Positions 1 through 9,434 of a DNA stretch of 64,000 bases are shown here, one piece after another. The stretch is from Veillonella sp. (lineage in GTDB: Bacteria; Bacillota; Negativicutes; Veillonellales; Veillonellaceae), in contig NZ_SVCB01000073.1 of NCBI RefSeq assembly GCF_015058545.1, positions 7,414 through 71,413 on the forward strand. Direction: 5' to 3'. Numbering within the stretch: position 1 is the first letter of the stretch; every line of letters starts with the position of its first letter. Under the pieces are notes generated by a model. The model saw only the letters and a program-made list of their open reading frames with translations, was not told where the DNA came from and ran no database searches. The position numbers were made by a program, and so were the translations under genes.

Positions 1-659
1 AAGGCATTCAAAACCACTTTATTGGAAGATGATGTACCATTGAGTACGAAGTACGTTTTGTCCGCATTAAATACTTGCGCCGCATGTTCCTGGGCCTCTA
101 AGGCATAACCCTCATGAATCAATAAATCGCCTAATTGCACATCCGCATTACATAAATCACTGCGGAAAATGTGTTCCCCGAAGTAATCGTAAAAAGCCCG
201 TCCCGCCGGATGTTTGCGGAAAAATTGACCACCTTGATGGCCCGGACAGTCAAATTGGGAATTGCCCATTTCCACATAACGGCGTAAGGAGCGGAAAAAC
301 GGCGGCAGCGAACGATGCTCATAGTTTTGAACGGCCGTTTCCAAGCGGCGTATGTAAAACTCACGATCCGACGGCTCATTATCGAGCACCGCATAGGCAT
401 CGCGCAGCACCGTATCTTCCGCCTGCGACACTTGGTTTGGGCTAAGCCCTTCCATACCGGTCCCGGTGCGCACTACGAAAACGGGAATATCAAAGACTTT
501 AACGGGCGTACTTTTTAATATATCTATTTCACAGTCACAAACGAGGACTGCTCCCACATCGGTAAAATCGGTTTGATTCGGCCGAATAACGTTGCGTTTC
601 GTCAATATGCCGACTACTGCTTCCGCCTGCTCTGATACTACTACTTTTAACCCGGTCAT
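1..659 (-). CDS. Orn/Lys/Arg decarboxylase, N-terminal part (runs off window)
   Basis: About 219 codons are visible, read from an ATG at 659-657 behind an AAAGGAGG site, with no stop before the left edge. The protein starts MTGLKVVVSEQAEAVVG (an N-terminal wing-like domain). Around residues 125-180 it carries the group-III decarboxylase signature CPGHQGGQFF, followed by FRSDLCNADVQLGDLLIHEG and then the start of the PLP-binding large domain. This family (SpeC, SpeF, CadA, LdcC) decarboxylates ornithine, lysine or arginine to putrescine, cadaverine or agmatine, and a full protein is about 700-760 residues. Substrate cannot be decided from this half. It is divergent from the dihydropyrimidinase gene. 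Confidence 0.9.
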   Translation of the reverse strand, partial: MTGLKVVVSEQAEAVVGILTKRNVIRPNQTDFTDVGAVLVCDCEIDILKSTPVKVFDIPVFVVRTGTGMEGLSPNQVSQAEDTVLRDAYAVLDNEPSDREFYIRRLETAVQNYEHRSLPPFFRSLRRYVEMGNSQFDCPGHQGGQFFRKHPAGRAFYDYFGEHIFRSDLCNADVQLGDLLIHEGYALEAQEHAAQVFNADKTYFVLNGTSSSNKVVLNA

Positions 660-841
660 ACAAAACCTCCTTTATCGCTATTACCTTATAAATATTTTTT
701 AAAAAGCTTATATTCAAAAAACTCTTACTATTTATTATACCCTATTTTTCTCGAATCGGTATATTTAATGGTAGAAACAAATCAACAAAAAGAGTATCAT
801 AGTATTAACGATTACTGAAACTAAAGAAAGGATTTCATTTT

Positions 842-2290
842 ATGAATAGCATCATCGAAAACGGCCTGATTTGTACCTCCACAGAGCATTTCAAAGGCGA
901 TATTGTTATTACGGATGGCAAAATTAGTGCTATTACGGGGCCTAAAGAGGCGCGGCAACTTATTGCTGCCTCCGCCTCCACTGATTGGGGCACCGCATCA
1001 AACCAAGAGCGTACTACCGTAGCCTCCGATTATAAAATCATTGACGCCACCGACCACTATGTCGTACCCGGCGGCATCGATCCGCATACCCATTTTGACC
1101 TGCAACAATCGCCGAAACACCGAGCGTGCGATGATTTTCTGCACGGCGGCATAGCAGCCGCTTGCGGCGGCACTACTACGATTATCGATCACATGGCGTT
1201 CGGACCTACCGGTTGTACCTTGCATCATCAATTTGATATATATCGCCACTTAGCTAAAGATTGCCCCATTGACTACAGTTTTCACGGCGTGTTCCAGCAT
1301 GTGGACGCCTCTATCTTAGACGAAGCGAAGAACCTCGTCCAAAAAGAGGGCTTTCCGTCCTTTAAGGCCTATACCACGTACGGTGCGCCCATGCATGAAC
1401 CGGAACTCTTTGCCTTGTTGGAGCGTTTAAAGGAATGCGGTGGTCTTTTGACCGTCCATGCGGAAGACGACACGGTAACCAACCTGCTGCGCAATCGCTT
1501 AACCAAAGAAGAACTGGTACCTATAGGCCACGCCCTAACACGGCCAAACGCAGCCGAATCAATGAGCGTCAATACGGTTATCAGCCTTGCTCATGTAGCC
1601 GGTGATGCGCCGGTCTATCTGGTGCATATGTCAGCGCATGAAAGTTTGAACGAAATCCGCCTGGCCCGCCAAGAAGGACAAACGAATATTTTTGCGGAAA
1701 CTTGCCCACAGTATCTCTTCTTAACAGATGATAAATTTAAAGACGGCGGACCGCTGGAAGGCATTAAGTACATGCTGGCCCCACCACTACGGAAGAAAGA
1801 AGATCAAGACGCCCTGTGGCAAGGTCTCGAAGACGGCACAATTCAAGTGGTAGCCACCGACCATTGCCCATTTACCATCGAAGAAAAGCAAGCCTATGTG
1901 GATGATTTCAGGAATTGTCCCGGTGGCATCAGCGGCGTGGAAGAACGGATGCCACTCCTCTTTAGCGAAAGTGTTTTGAAAAAAAGACTCACCCCGGAAC
2001 AATTCGTCCAGGTGACGGCCACTAACGCGGCGCGCATCTTCGGAATCCCAAACAAAGGGGATATTAAGGTCGGTTACGATGCAGATCTAGTTCTCTTTAA
2101 TCCCAACGAATCACGGACATTCCGTGCCGATAATTTGAAAACTACCTGCGGTTACTCCGCCTACGAAGGCATGACGGTCAATGCCACGGTGGCCAAGGTA
2201 TTCCTGCGCGGTGAACTCATCGCGGCGAACAATACATTCTGCGGTGAAAAAGGCTTTGGACGACTCATCGAGCGTCACATTGAGAGATAG
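842..2290 (+). CDS. hydA: dihydropyrimidinase / D-hydantoinase family
   Basis: 482 residues, cyclic amidohydrolase fold. The binuclear metal site is complete by eye: HTH at 82-84 (in GGIDPHTHFD), the lysine expected to be carbamylated at 175 (SFKAYTTYG), H206 (VHAED), H262 (VHMSAHES) and D340 (ATDHCPF). The family hydrolyses dihydropyrimidines or 5-substituted hydantoins to N-carbamoyl amino acids in the cytoplasm. Residues about 37-66 look like a low-complexity insertion between the N-terminal beta-sandwich and the barrel. An AAAGGA site precedes the ATG. No beta-ureidopropionase or dihydropyrimidine dehydrogenase is adjacent, so the pathway role is open. Confidence 0.9.
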   Translation: MNSIIENGLICTSTEHFKGDIVITDGKISAITGPKEARQLIAASASTDWGTASNQERTTVASDYKIIDATDHYVVPGGIDPHTHFDLQQSPKHRACDDFLHGGIAAACGGTTTIIDHMAFGPTGCTLHHQFDIYRHLAKDCPIDYSFHGVFQHVDASILDEAKNLVQKEGFPSFKAYTTYGAPMHEPELFALLERLKECGGLLTVHAEDDTVTNLLRNRLTKEELVPIGHALTRPNAAESMSVNTVISLAHVAGDAPVYLVHMSAHESLNEIRLARQEGQTNIFAETCPQYLFLTDDKFKDGGPLEGIKYMLAPPLRKKEDQDALWQGLEDGTIQVVATDHCPFTIEEKQAYVDDFRNCPGGISGVEERMPLLFSESVLKKRLTPEQFVQVTATNAARIFGIPNKGDIKVGYDADLVLFNPNESRTFRADNLKTTCGYSAYEGMTVNATVAKVFLRGELIAANNTFCGEKGFGRLIERHIER

Positions 2291-2340
2291 ACCATCGGCT
2301 TATAGATAAACCATTAGCTTATAGATAAATCATTGGCTAT
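2291..2340. repeat. 19-bp degenerate tandem repeat, about 2.6 copies
   Basis: Directly after the hydA stop codon, ACCATCGGCTTATAGATAA (2291-2309) is followed by ACCATTAGCTTATAGATAA (2310-2328) and a partial third copy to 2340. The copies differ at two positions. Confidence 0.85.
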
Positions 2341-2397
2341 CTGAATTTAACAAATGGTTATAGGCCTTATAGTCAAAATTAATTATCTTACACACAA

Positions 2398-2433
2398 AAG
2401 CCCTGTTGCGATTTCAACATCACAACAGGGCTT
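2398..2433. terminator. bidirectional intrinsic terminator between hydA and metQ
   Basis: The arms AAGCCCTGTTG (2398-2408) and CAACAGGGCTT (2423-2433) pair perfectly. The flanks are T-rich on the minus-strand side and moderately so on the plus side. It lies between two convergent genes and can serve both. Confidence 0.75.
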
Positions 2434-2510
2434 ACTTTATGAGTATGGGCTAATTATCTCCCACAACAGTGCCGATTACTCTGGGATTAACCGGTACATG
2501 GAGTATTCAA

Positions 2511-3314
2511 TTATTCAGCCGGTTCAATGGTGCCTTTAAATTTATCGGCAATGAACTGCTTAATAGCCGCCGAGTGATAAATGTCGGCGATTTTTTTATA
2601 CGTAGGATTGTCTTTATCCTTTTCACGAGCCGCTAAGACCATGACTGCCAACGGTTCATTCTTAGGCTCTAAGAAAATCCCCTGTTTAGCTACATCAATA
2701 CCGGCACTCATTACATAGTTCATCGGAATAGCGGCTACCGTTACATCAGCCAAGCTACGTGGCAATTGAGCTGCTTCCAATTCTCTGATTTCCAAATTCT
2801 TAGGATTAGCTACGATATCCGCCGGCGTTGCTTTGAAGCCCACACCTTCTTTTAAGGTAATGAGGCCTGCTTTAGCCAATAAAGCTAAGCCGCGACCACC
2901 GTTAGTCGGATCGTTTGGAATGGCCACAACGGCACCATCCGGAATTTCGTCAACGCTTTTCACCGTATTGCTGTATAAGCCCATGCGCATCAAAATCGTT
3001 TTACCGATAGATACTAAATTGGCATTATTATTTTTGTTAAAGTTTTCCATGAATGGTACGTGTTGGTAGCTATTTAAGTCCAAATCACCTTCCGCCAAGG
3101 CTTTATCCGGTGTTACATAATCGGAGAATTCCACCAATTTAACATTGATACCTTCTTTAGCTGCTTCTTTGGCCACCGCTTCCACAACTTCCGCATGCGG
3201 ACCGGCGGTCGCACCGATTCGGATTTCTTTTGAATCGGAATCTGTACCGCAACCGGCAATACCGATTGCCAAAATACCCACCAATACAGGTGCTAACCAT
3301 TTTTTTAAATTCAT
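2511..3314 (-). CDS. metQ: MetQ-type methionine-binding lipoprotein (NlpA family)
   Basis: 267 residues. Lipoprotein signal peptide with lipobox IAGC, Cys at about 22, followed by a mature NlpA/MetQ domain (KEIRIGATAGPHAEV, then SDYVTPDKALAEGDLDLNSYQH and the family's C-terminal pattern). MetQ delivers D/L-methionine to the MetNI ABC importer. No metN or metI gene is adjacent, so this is an orphan binding protein, and other NlpA ligands remain possible. The start has a GAGGTC site about 7 bases upstream. A spacer of about 340 bases precedes it. Confidence 0.9.
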   Translation of the reverse strand: MNLKKWLAPVLVGILAIGIAGCGTDSDSKEIRIGATAGPHAEVVEAVAKEAAKEGINVKLVEFSDYVTPDKALAEGDLDLNSYQHVPFMENFNKNNNANLVSIGKTILMRMGLYSNTVKSVDEIPDGAVVAIPNDPTNGGRGLALLAKAGLITLKEGVGFKATPADIVANPKNLEIRELEAAQLPRSLADVTVAAIPMNYVMSAGIDVAKQGIFLEPKNEPLAVMVLAAREKDKDNPTYKKIADIYHSAAIKQFIADKFKGTIEPAE

Positions 3315-3498
3315 TTGTAAGACCTCTCTCTCATTGACACTGCCCTATGGGCCCCTCAAAAATCCACTCAACGCAGCCCCGGTTTCTCAATCCGGATGCA
3401 AGTTTTATAACCCCAACATCGTTAAGCTTATTTATTATCCTATCACATACAGAGGAAATAAAAAAGACTTTCGTGTAAAAAATTTAGTACAAAATTAT
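3315..3498 (-). other. untranslated leader of metQ, no recognised riboswitch
   Basis: The region upstream of metQ can form short GC hairpins (for example GCCCATAGGGC next to the start and CCGG...CCGG further up). I compared it by eye with the SAM-I and T-box consensus and saw no match. Beyond these hairpins I see no gene. Confidence 0.35.
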
Positions 3499-3562
3499 CT
3501 AAAACTGAATCGCCAAAACTTAATTACCTAAAACTTAATCACTAAAAACTGAATCGCCAAAT
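3499..3562. repeat. degenerate tandem repeat of about 15 bp, four units
   Basis: Units of the type CTGAATCGCCAAAA, CTTAATTACCTAAAA, CTTAATCACTAAAAA and CTGAATCGCCAAAT follow one another. The first and last are nearly identical and the middle two are diverged. Confidence 0.7.
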
Positions 3563-3598
3563 ACAACCGACAAGAAGACTATAAAGCGTAAATACAAA

Positions 3599-3634
3599 AG
3601 AAGCCCCACGATAACGAATTATCGCGAGACTTCT
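3599..3634 (-). terminator. intrinsic terminator of the amino-acid permease gene
   Basis: A near-palindrome (AGAAGCCCCACGATAA at 3599-3614 with TTATCGCGAGACTTCT at 3619-3634). On the minus strand it is followed by TTTTG, just downstream of the permease stop. Confidence 0.75.
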
Positions 3635-3650
3635 TCACACGTCAACTATA

Positions 3651-5111
3651 TTATTTAATGGCCGTTACCGAACCTTCCGCTGCCGTATCCGCTTCAGCAG
3701 CCGGACCGCCGGCGCCGAGACCGTCTTCATGGACGAATTCTTCATGGACAACCGGGCGTTTGTTCATGCCGAGACCATAATAGAACGCCGTAATAATGGC
3801 GATGAACAACCAACCTACTACTAAGGAAATACGAGTATCTTCATTCCAAATCATACCGATAGTAACGAGTACCAAGAACCCTAAACAGAAATAATTGGAA
3901 TATGGATACAATGGCGATTTAAACGGATGTTGATCCATAATTTCCTTGCCCCAACGTGCTCTGAATTTGCGCTGTGCCCCGGCTAATACAAACCAGGATA
4001 CCATGGCAGGGAAAACGCTGGCACTGTAAATATATAAGAACAATTTGGAGTCCGGAATTAAATAATTCAACACTACCCCGAATACTAAGGAAAGCATGGA
4101 CACGTAAATGCCGTTGCGCGGTACGCCGGATTTAGATAATTTCGCAAACATTTTTGGCGCCTGGCCGTTTTTAGCCAACGTATATAACATACGACCGCAG
4201 CTATAAATACCACTGTTACAGCCCGATAAAGCAGCTGTCAAAACTACGAAGTTAATGATACCGGCTGCACTGGCAATCCCGACTTTAGAGAATGTCGTTA
4301 CGAACGGACTGCCTACAAAACCCAATTCATTCCAAGGATAAATACAAAGAATAACAAAAATAGCACCAACATAGAAAATCAAGATACGCCAAACAATGCC
4401 TTTAACCGCTTTAACTAAGGTATGGCGCGGATTTTGCGCTTCACCGGCTGTAATGCCTACCAATTCAACCCCTTGGAAGGCTGCTGCTACAACACACATA
4501 GCTGCCAACATACCGCCGAAACCGTGCGGTGCAAAACCGCCATGTTCCCACAAGTTGGAGAACCCGATGGCTACACCACCATTACCGAAACCAAATAAAA
4601 TCATCATGGCCCCGATAACGAGCATGAATACGATGGTCCCTACTTTAATCAAAGCAAACCAGAACTCAAACTCGCCGTAGTATTTAACGGACGCAAGATT
4701 GGCTGCCACAATAATTGCCATAGCTACAAAGGCCGATACCCAGTGAGGCAGTTCAGGGAACCAATAACTCATGTAAATCCCCACCGCCGTTACTTCCGCA
4801 AGCCCTACGGATATCCACATAAACCAATAGCACCAAGCCGTTATATAGCCGATATACGGTGAAATATAGCGATAGCCATAGGCTGCAAATGAACCCGGTA
4901 CCGGTTCCAAGTACAACATTTCACCCATAATACGCATAATTAAAAACATTACGACCCCGGATAAAGCATAACACAATAATACGGCCGGCCCGGCTGTTTG
5001 TATCGTGCTCGCAGAACCCATGAATAAGCCTACCCCAATCGTACCGCCCAGGGCGATCATTTCCACGTGACGGGGTTTTAAATTACGCTCTAAGTTTTTT
5101 CCCGATTCCAT
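3651..5111 (-). CDS. amino-acid permease, APC superfamily (AAT type)
   Basis: 486 residues and about 12 hydrophobic segments. The N-terminus reads [20 protein letters not shown], the conserved first helix of APC/AAT permeases, followed by a second helix with [17 protein letters not shown]. The hydrophilic C-terminus is rich in Glu and Ala. These proton-coupled importers sit in the inner membrane. The next gene on the same strand, 90 bases upstream, is threonine ammonia-lyase, so threonine or serine is the likely substrate by context. The family alone would also allow other neutral or aromatic amino acids. A GGAG site precedes the ATG, and a terminator follows the stop. Confidence 0.88.
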   Translation of the reverse strand: MESGKNLERNLKPRHVEMIALGGTIGVGLFMGSASTIQTAGPAVLLCYALSGVVMFLIMRIMGEMLYLEPVPGSFAAYGYRYISPYIGYITAWCYWFMWISVGLAEVTAVGIYMSYWFPELPHWVSAFVAMAIIVAANLASVKYYGEFEFWFALIKVGTIVFMLVIGAMMILFGFGNGGVAIGFSNLWEHGGFAPHGFGGMLAAMCVVAAAFQGVELVGITAGEAQNPRHTLVKAVKGIVWRILIFYVGAIFVILCIYPWNELGFVGSPFVTTFSKVGIASAAGIINFVVLTAALSGCNSGIYSCGRMLYTLAKNGQAPKMFAKLSKSGVPRNGIYVSMLSLVFGVVLNYLIPDSKLFLYIYSASVFPAMVSWFVLAGAQRKFRARWGKEIMDQHPFKSPLYPYSNYFCLGFLVLVTIGMIWNEDTRISLVVGWLFIAIITAFYYGLGMNKRPVVHEEFVHEDGLGAGGPAAEADTAAEGSVTAIK

Positions 5112-5200
5112 ATTTTTACTCCTACTCTATGTGTTTAATCTGTTTCCTCTATATGTGTCATCTCCCTAAAAACACTCTCCCTTTAACGCATGGCTCTATA

Positions 5201-6415
5201 CTATCGCAAAATAGCCGGGAAGCCGTTTTCCGACAAGGTAGCCAAAAGGCTGGTAACATGTTTTTCATTCATGGTTTCAATTTCCAGTGCTACATGCACA
5301 TAACCGACTTCAATGTCGCGCTGACTGCGATCGTGATAAATACTCAAAATATTAGCATTACTGTCAGAGATTATGGTCGTAATTTTAGATAATACATGCG
5401 GTTTATCTTGTACCACAACATCAAAATAAGCACGGCGCCAAGTTTTTACAAGGCCGTTGTTGATGATGCGGTCAATCATGTTCACGTCAATATTACCGCC
5501 GCTTACTAAGGCAACTACGTTTTTGCCTTCAACGCCGGCAATTTTATGATTCATCAACGCTGCCACAGGACAAGCGCCGGCTCCTTCAGACGCGGTTTTC
5601 ACGCGTTCTAAAAGGAACAAAATAGCTTCCGCAATTTCCGATTCACTAACGGTAACAATTTCATCCACATATTTTGACACGATGTCAAACGTCAAAGTAC
5701 CCGGTGTGCCTACGGTAATCCCGTCGGCCAAGCTCTTTAAAGCCGGTACGGTTGTAATTTTATGAAGTTCTACCGATTCTTTCATAGATGGCATGTTCTG
5801 TGTCTGCACACCGACAATGCGAATGCTCGGTTTTAATTCCTTAGCAGCCACAGCAATGCCGGAAATTAAACCGCCGCCACCGATTGGTACCACGATAACA
5901 TCCGTTTCCGGTAGTTTTTCAAGAATTTCCAAACCGATTGTACCTTGACCGGCAATAACCAACGGATCATCAAAAGGATGACAGAAAGTATAGCCCTTTT
6001 CTTTTTGCAATTGACATGCTTTTTCATAACAATCGGCGTAAAAATCCCCGGCCAACACTACGTCCGCACCGTAACTTTTAGTCGCATCGATTTTAGCAAT
6101 CGGTGCATTCGTCGGCATACAAATCGTTGCTTTACAGCCGTATTCTTTAGCGGCCAAAGCCACGCCTTGGGCGTGATTACCGGCGGACGAAGCCACGATA
6201 CCGCGAGCTCGTTCTTCCGGCGTCAACGACGCTACCTTATTATACGCACCGCGCAATTTGAACGAACCGGTACGCTGGAAGTTTTCCATTTTCAAATGGA
6301 CTTCACAACCGCATTGTTCACTCAAAGAAGTAGAATGCATCATAGATGTTCGTTGTGCTACCCCTTTCAGATGTTCTTGCGCTTCCCTAATCATTTCCAG
6401 TGTTACTAATGCCAT
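5201..6415 (-). CDS. ilvA: threonine ammonia-lyase with C-terminal ACT domain
   Basis: 404 residues from the chosen ATG. A PLP fold-type II catalytic domain holds the Schiff-base lysine at about 53 (GSFKLRGAYNK), the glycine loop VPIGGGGLISG, and a C-terminal ACT domain from about residue 330. The enzyme deaminates threonine to 2-oxobutyrate, feeding isoleucine synthesis or energy-yielding propionate formation. The ATG at 6415 is preferred over an in-frame ATG seven codons upstream, because GAGGAGG lies 8 bases before it inside the end of the upstream gene. The gap to that gene's stop is 4 bases, so the two are translationally coupled. Confidence 0.93.
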   Translation of the reverse strand: MALVTLEMIREAQEHLKGVAQRTSMMHSTSLSEQCGCEVHLKMENFQRTGSFKLRGAYNKVASLTPEERARGIVASSAGNHAQGVALAAKEYGCKATICMPTNAPIAKIDATKSYGADVVLAGDFYADCYEKACQLQKEKGYTFCHPFDDPLVIAGQGTIGLEILEKLPETDVIVVPIGGGGLISGIAVAAKELKPSIRIVGVQTQNMPSMKESVELHKITTVPALKSLADGITVGTPGTLTFDIVSKYVDEIVTVSESEIAEAILFLLERVKTASEGAGACPVAALMNHKIAGVEGKNVVALVSGGNIDVNMIDRIINNGLVKTWRRAYFDVVVQDKPHVLSKITTIISDSNANILSIYHDRSQRDIEVGYVHVALEIETMNEKHVTSLLATLSENGFPAILR

Positions 6416-6419
6416 GCGT

Positions 6420-7235
6420 TTAATCCTCCTCATCAAAGAAAACTCTCAGTGATTCTCTCTCAGGCATATAGCGGTACTTAAATTTAGGATATCCCACCAT
6501 AATAGCTCCGGCAACCCTATACCCGTCCGGTAAATTTAATAATTTCAGTAGTGGTTCATAGCCTACTTGTGCACAAAATTCGACAAAGCCGGACCAGCAA
6601 CTTCCCAGGCCTAAGGAAGGGGCCATTAATTCCGCATAAGTAAGAGCAAAATGACCATTATCGCGGCCGCGTTCAATCAATTTATCCTTGCTTATTGCCA
6701 ATACCAAGGCAGGGGCTTTATGTAAAATAAAATCACGCCCTGTCCGGTTATAACGCTTTGCATTATGCGCATAAATTCGCATACGACTATTTTCTTTCCC
6801 CAATCCGGTCATCCAGTCCATAACAGCTTCGCTAATAGCAGTTAATGTTTCCTTCTTTTGAATTACTCGGTAAGAAATACCTTGGCTATTGGAACCTGTA
6901 GGGGCCATACGAGCTATGTTTAATAATCTCGTAAGTGCCTCTTTCGGAACCGGTGTATCACGGAATGTACGAATAGAACGGCGATACCGTAAAAACTTCT
7001 CTGCCTCTTCAGGACTTGGTACTTGGTAATCCCCAACCGGAATTTGTTCGGCCCGCGGTGTTACTGTATAATCAATCGCATTCGTCGGACAAACTGCTAC
7101 ACAATGTCCACAAGAAATACAGCTGCCAAAACCGGCGGCCGGACCGTTTTCTTTCATAACCAACAAACCTGTCGGGCACTCTGCCACACACATTTTACAC
7201 CGGATACATACATCTGTACGCACCGAAAAGCTCAT
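6420..7235 (-). CDS. ferredoxin-nitroreductase fusion protein
   Basis: 271 residues. The N-terminus is an eight-cysteine ferredoxin with two CxxCxxCxxxC clusters (Cys 10/13/16/20 and 39/42/45/49), expected to bind two [4Fe-4S]. From about residue 80 there is a nitroreductase/FMN-binding domain (RYRRSIRTFRDTPVP, then RMAPTGSNSQ). Such fusions use ferredoxin-level electrons for flavin-dependent reductions, usually of unknown substrate. The start at 7235 has GGAGGG at good spacing; an ATG nine codons upstream does not. It is the first gene of the cluster with ilvA and the permease. Confidence 0.88.
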   Translation of the reverse strand: MSFSVRTDVCIRCKMCVAECPTGLLVMKENGPAAGFGSCISCGHCVAVCPTNAIDYTVTPRAEQIPVGDYQVPSPEEAEKFLRYRRSIRTFRDTPVPKEALTRLLNIARMAPTGSNSQGISYRVIQKKETLTAISEAVMDWMTGLGKENSRMRIYAHNAKRYNRTGRDFILHKAPALVLAISKDKLIERGRDNGHFALTYAELMAPSLGLGSCWSGFVEFCAQVGYEPLLKLLNLPDGYRVAGAIMVGYPKFKYRYMPERESLRVFFDEED

Positions 7236-7268
7236 CGTAAAGCCCTCCATTCGTAATATCACGACTAA

Positions 7269-7297
7269 ATTATACTCCTAAATTTCAAATCTGTATA
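7269..7297 (-). promoter_or_regulatory. sigma-A type promoter for the nitroreductase-ilvA cluster
   Basis: The minus strand reads TATACA, 17 bases, TATAAT, ending 34 bases before the start codon. Confidence 0.5.
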
Positions 7298-7299
7298 TT

Positions 7300-7785
7300 C
7301 TACATGTACATCCCTCTAATACAAAAGCATTTATATCTCAAAGTTATTCCATGTATGAGTTTTTAGGATAGTTCATTAAATATAGTCTCTGTCAAATTGA
7401 ATAAATATAGATTTTGCCAAATGTAAAAAAATAGCTTCAATTATATAAATTGAGAATACTTAAGTAATGCTAATAATCGACTCAGAGGAAATCGAATAAA
7501 TTCGTTCGTCATCGGTATTTACGGCACTGCAACGAAGCCACGCCTGATTTTGATGATGACTTTTTTTTAAAGCATGTACGGCATCTCAAAATATTACTAT
7601 AGCACGATTTGCAAAAAAATAAAAGGGTAAAGTCATCTAATAAACCCCATAATTCAAATTCAGTTTTCTAAATTAAAAACTCTTCTTATTTAATCCTTTT
7701 TCTGTACAACGGTTTTCTCATGTCCCGTATTCGCCCATCAATAAAAACATGAACTTTTTCAACGAAAACCTGAAACATATTCTCA
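7300..7785. other. AT-rich intergenic region without a visible gene
   Basis: About 490 bases between divergent transcription units. I see no credible coding region, tRNA or strong hairpin. The composition is AT-rich with several long A and T runs. Confidence 0.6.
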
Positions 7786-7786
7786 A

Positions 7787-7815
7787 TTTAAAATTGTGAA
7801 TGATAAATTTATAAT
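7787..7815 (+). promoter_or_regulatory. sigma-A type promoter for fetAB
   Basis: TTTAAA (7787-7792), a 17-base spacer and a perfect TATAAT (7810-7815), 57 bases before the fetA start codon. Confidence 0.6.
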
Positions 7816-7872
7816 TTTTAACTAGGTAATTCCCCTAAAATCAATTAAAATAGAGAGGAAAGGAGTATCCCC

Positions 7873-8502
7873 ATGAACTTAATAACAACTAAAGACTTAG
7901 TTTTTTACAATATGATTCAATACCCCGATATGGCCATTGAAAAAGGTAAAATGACCTTCATTCAAGGGGCCAGCGGATCCGGCAAAAGCACCCTATTTCG
8001 CTTATTTAACGCCACTATTAACCCTTCGCAAGGGGCCATCTATTACAACAATGTAGATATCAGCACAATCAATGCGTTGGAATTACGCCGTCAAATTTTA
8101 CTGATTAATCAGCAAGTATATCTCTTCCCCGGCACCATTGCCGATAATTTTCGCCAATTTCATGCCTATCGCGGGTCTACCCCACCGACCGAGGCAAATA
8201 TGAAGGAATTTCTCCATTTGGCGGCCGCCCCATTCACACCGGAACAAGAGATTGCGAGATTATCCGGCGGTGAAAAACAGCGCGTCTTTAACGCCATTAT
8301 GCTCTCCTTTAATGCAGATGTCTATATGTGGGACGAACCGAGTGCCGCTCTCGACTCACCGACAGCCATGACCTTTTTCACGCGCATGAAAGAATATATG
8401 ACCAAACACGATAAAACTACGCTGGTCATTTCCCATGACGATACGCTCTATCCTAAGTTCAGCGATGCTTTGATTGAGCTACAAAGTCGCCATGAGGTAT
8501 AA
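7873..8502 (+). CDS. fetA: FetA-like ABC transporter ATPase
   Basis: 209 residues. Walker A GASGSGKST at 32-40, a Q-loop near INQQ, the signature LSGGEKQR at 130-137, Walker B ending WDEP at 153-156, and the switch His in ISHDD. The short length and the following UPF0014 permease gene are typical of FetA (YbbL). FetAB of E. coli has been described as an iron exporter linked to oxidative-stress tolerance; the substrate here is inferred from that family. A GGAAAGGAG site precedes the ATG, and the gap to fetB is 69 bases. Confidence 0.85.
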   Translation: MNLITTKDLVFYNMIQYPDMAIEKGKMTFIQGASGSGKSTLFRLFNATINPSQGAIYYNNVDISTINALELRRQILLINQQVYLFPGTIADNFRQFHAYRGSTPPTEANMKEFLHLAAAPFTPEQEIARLSGGEKQRVFNAIMLSFNADVYMWDEPSAALDSPTAMTFFTRMKEYMTKHDKTTLVISHDDTLYPKFSDALIELQSRHEV

Positions 8503-8571
8503 GTCTAGCCCGGCTTATTGTTCATCCGTTAGTACGCAATACATTTACTTCATAAGATTGGAGTTTTTAAC

Positions 8572-9339
8572 ATGACTGAATCTATTTCTATGCAGCTCGG
8601 TGGCTTCTTATCCATCTATTTGTTGCTCCTCGTCATCGCCGGGATTTTCACGTACTGTAAAATTCCGCAAACTAAATTTCTCTTGCTGGGCACCTTGCAA
8701 ATGACGGTACAATTAATCATTGCCGGTTACGTGTTGCTCTATATTTTTCAAAACCCGTCACCGATTTTTGTCTTAACCTATCTATCCTTGATGGTCGGTT
8801 TTGCCGTGACGCGAACGCTTCGCAAAAATCCTTGGCTTAACCGCAAATTCAAGTGGATTACGGCCTTGTCCGTTATCGGCACCTGCATCAGTATTACGAG
8901 CTTCATGCTCCTTATTGTTATTCGCAAGGATATTTTTACACCCCAATATGTAATCCCAATCAGCGGTATGCTCGTAAGTGCTACCATGAACGGCGCTACC
9001 TTGGCGTTAAAATCGTTTAAGGAAAATCTCGACTCTCATCAGCAACAAATCGAGGTGCTCTTAAATATCGGCACACCGCCGTCTAAGATATTACATCCGT
9101 TTGTGGTACAATCCTTGGAAACGGCCTTCTTACCGACTATGAATTCCATGGTGGGCATGGGGATTATCGCACTCCCCGGTATGATGACCGGTCAGATTTT
9201 GGCCGGTGCCATGCCGAATGAAGCGGTACTGTACCAGATTACCATCATGGTTGCCAACTGTACCACCGTGTGCTTGTCGTCGTTTTGCCTATTATATTTT
9301 GGTGCCCGCACCCTCTGGAACGATAGGTATCAGTTATAA
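8572..9339 (+). CDS. fetB: FetB-like ABC permease (UPF0014 family)
   Basis: 255 residues with about seven hydrophobic segments. The sequence TMNGATLALKSFKENLDSHQ followed by a cytoplasmic coupling region and GIIALPGMMTGQILAG is the conserved UPF0014/YbbM core. It forms the membrane half of the pump with the FetA-like ATPase. A GGAG site lies 9 bases before the ATG, and a long hairpin terminator follows. Confidence 0.87.
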   Translation: MTESISMQLGGFLSIYLLLLVIAGIFTYCKIPQTKFLLLGTLQMTVQLIIAGYVLLYIFQNPSPIFVLTYLSLMVGFAVTRTLRKNPWLNRKFKWITALSVIGTCISITSFMLLIVIRKDIFTPQYVIPISGMLVSATMNGATLALKSFKENLDSHQQQIEVLLNIGTPPSKILHPFVVQSLETAFLPTMNSMVGMGIIALPGMMTGQILAGAMPNEAVLYQITIMVANCTTVCLSSFCLLYFGARTLWNDRYQL

Positions 9340-9368
9340 CTAAGCACATCGGGGCATTCTAAAAAAGG

Positions 9369-9434
9369 CGCAAGGCCTTACTCTCGGACTCCTGGTTCTA
9401 CAAGAACAAAGTCGTCTACGAGTAAGGCCTTGCG
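9369..9434 (+). terminator. long-loop intrinsic terminator after fetB
   Basis: CGCAAGGCCTTACTC (9369-9383) and GAGTAAGGCCTTGCG (9420-9434) pair perfectly over 15 bp, followed by TCTTTTCT. The 36-base loop itself contains a small TTCT/AGAA hairpin. Confidence 0.75.

Noticed and set aside
3315..3498. SAM riboswitch upstream of metQ
   Set aside because: No SAM-I core pattern, kink-turn or terminator partner is visible; only small GC hairpins.
5945..6409. 154-codon plus-strand frame opposite ilvA
   Set aside because: Fully antisense to a well-supported gene, with no ribosome-binding site or domain.
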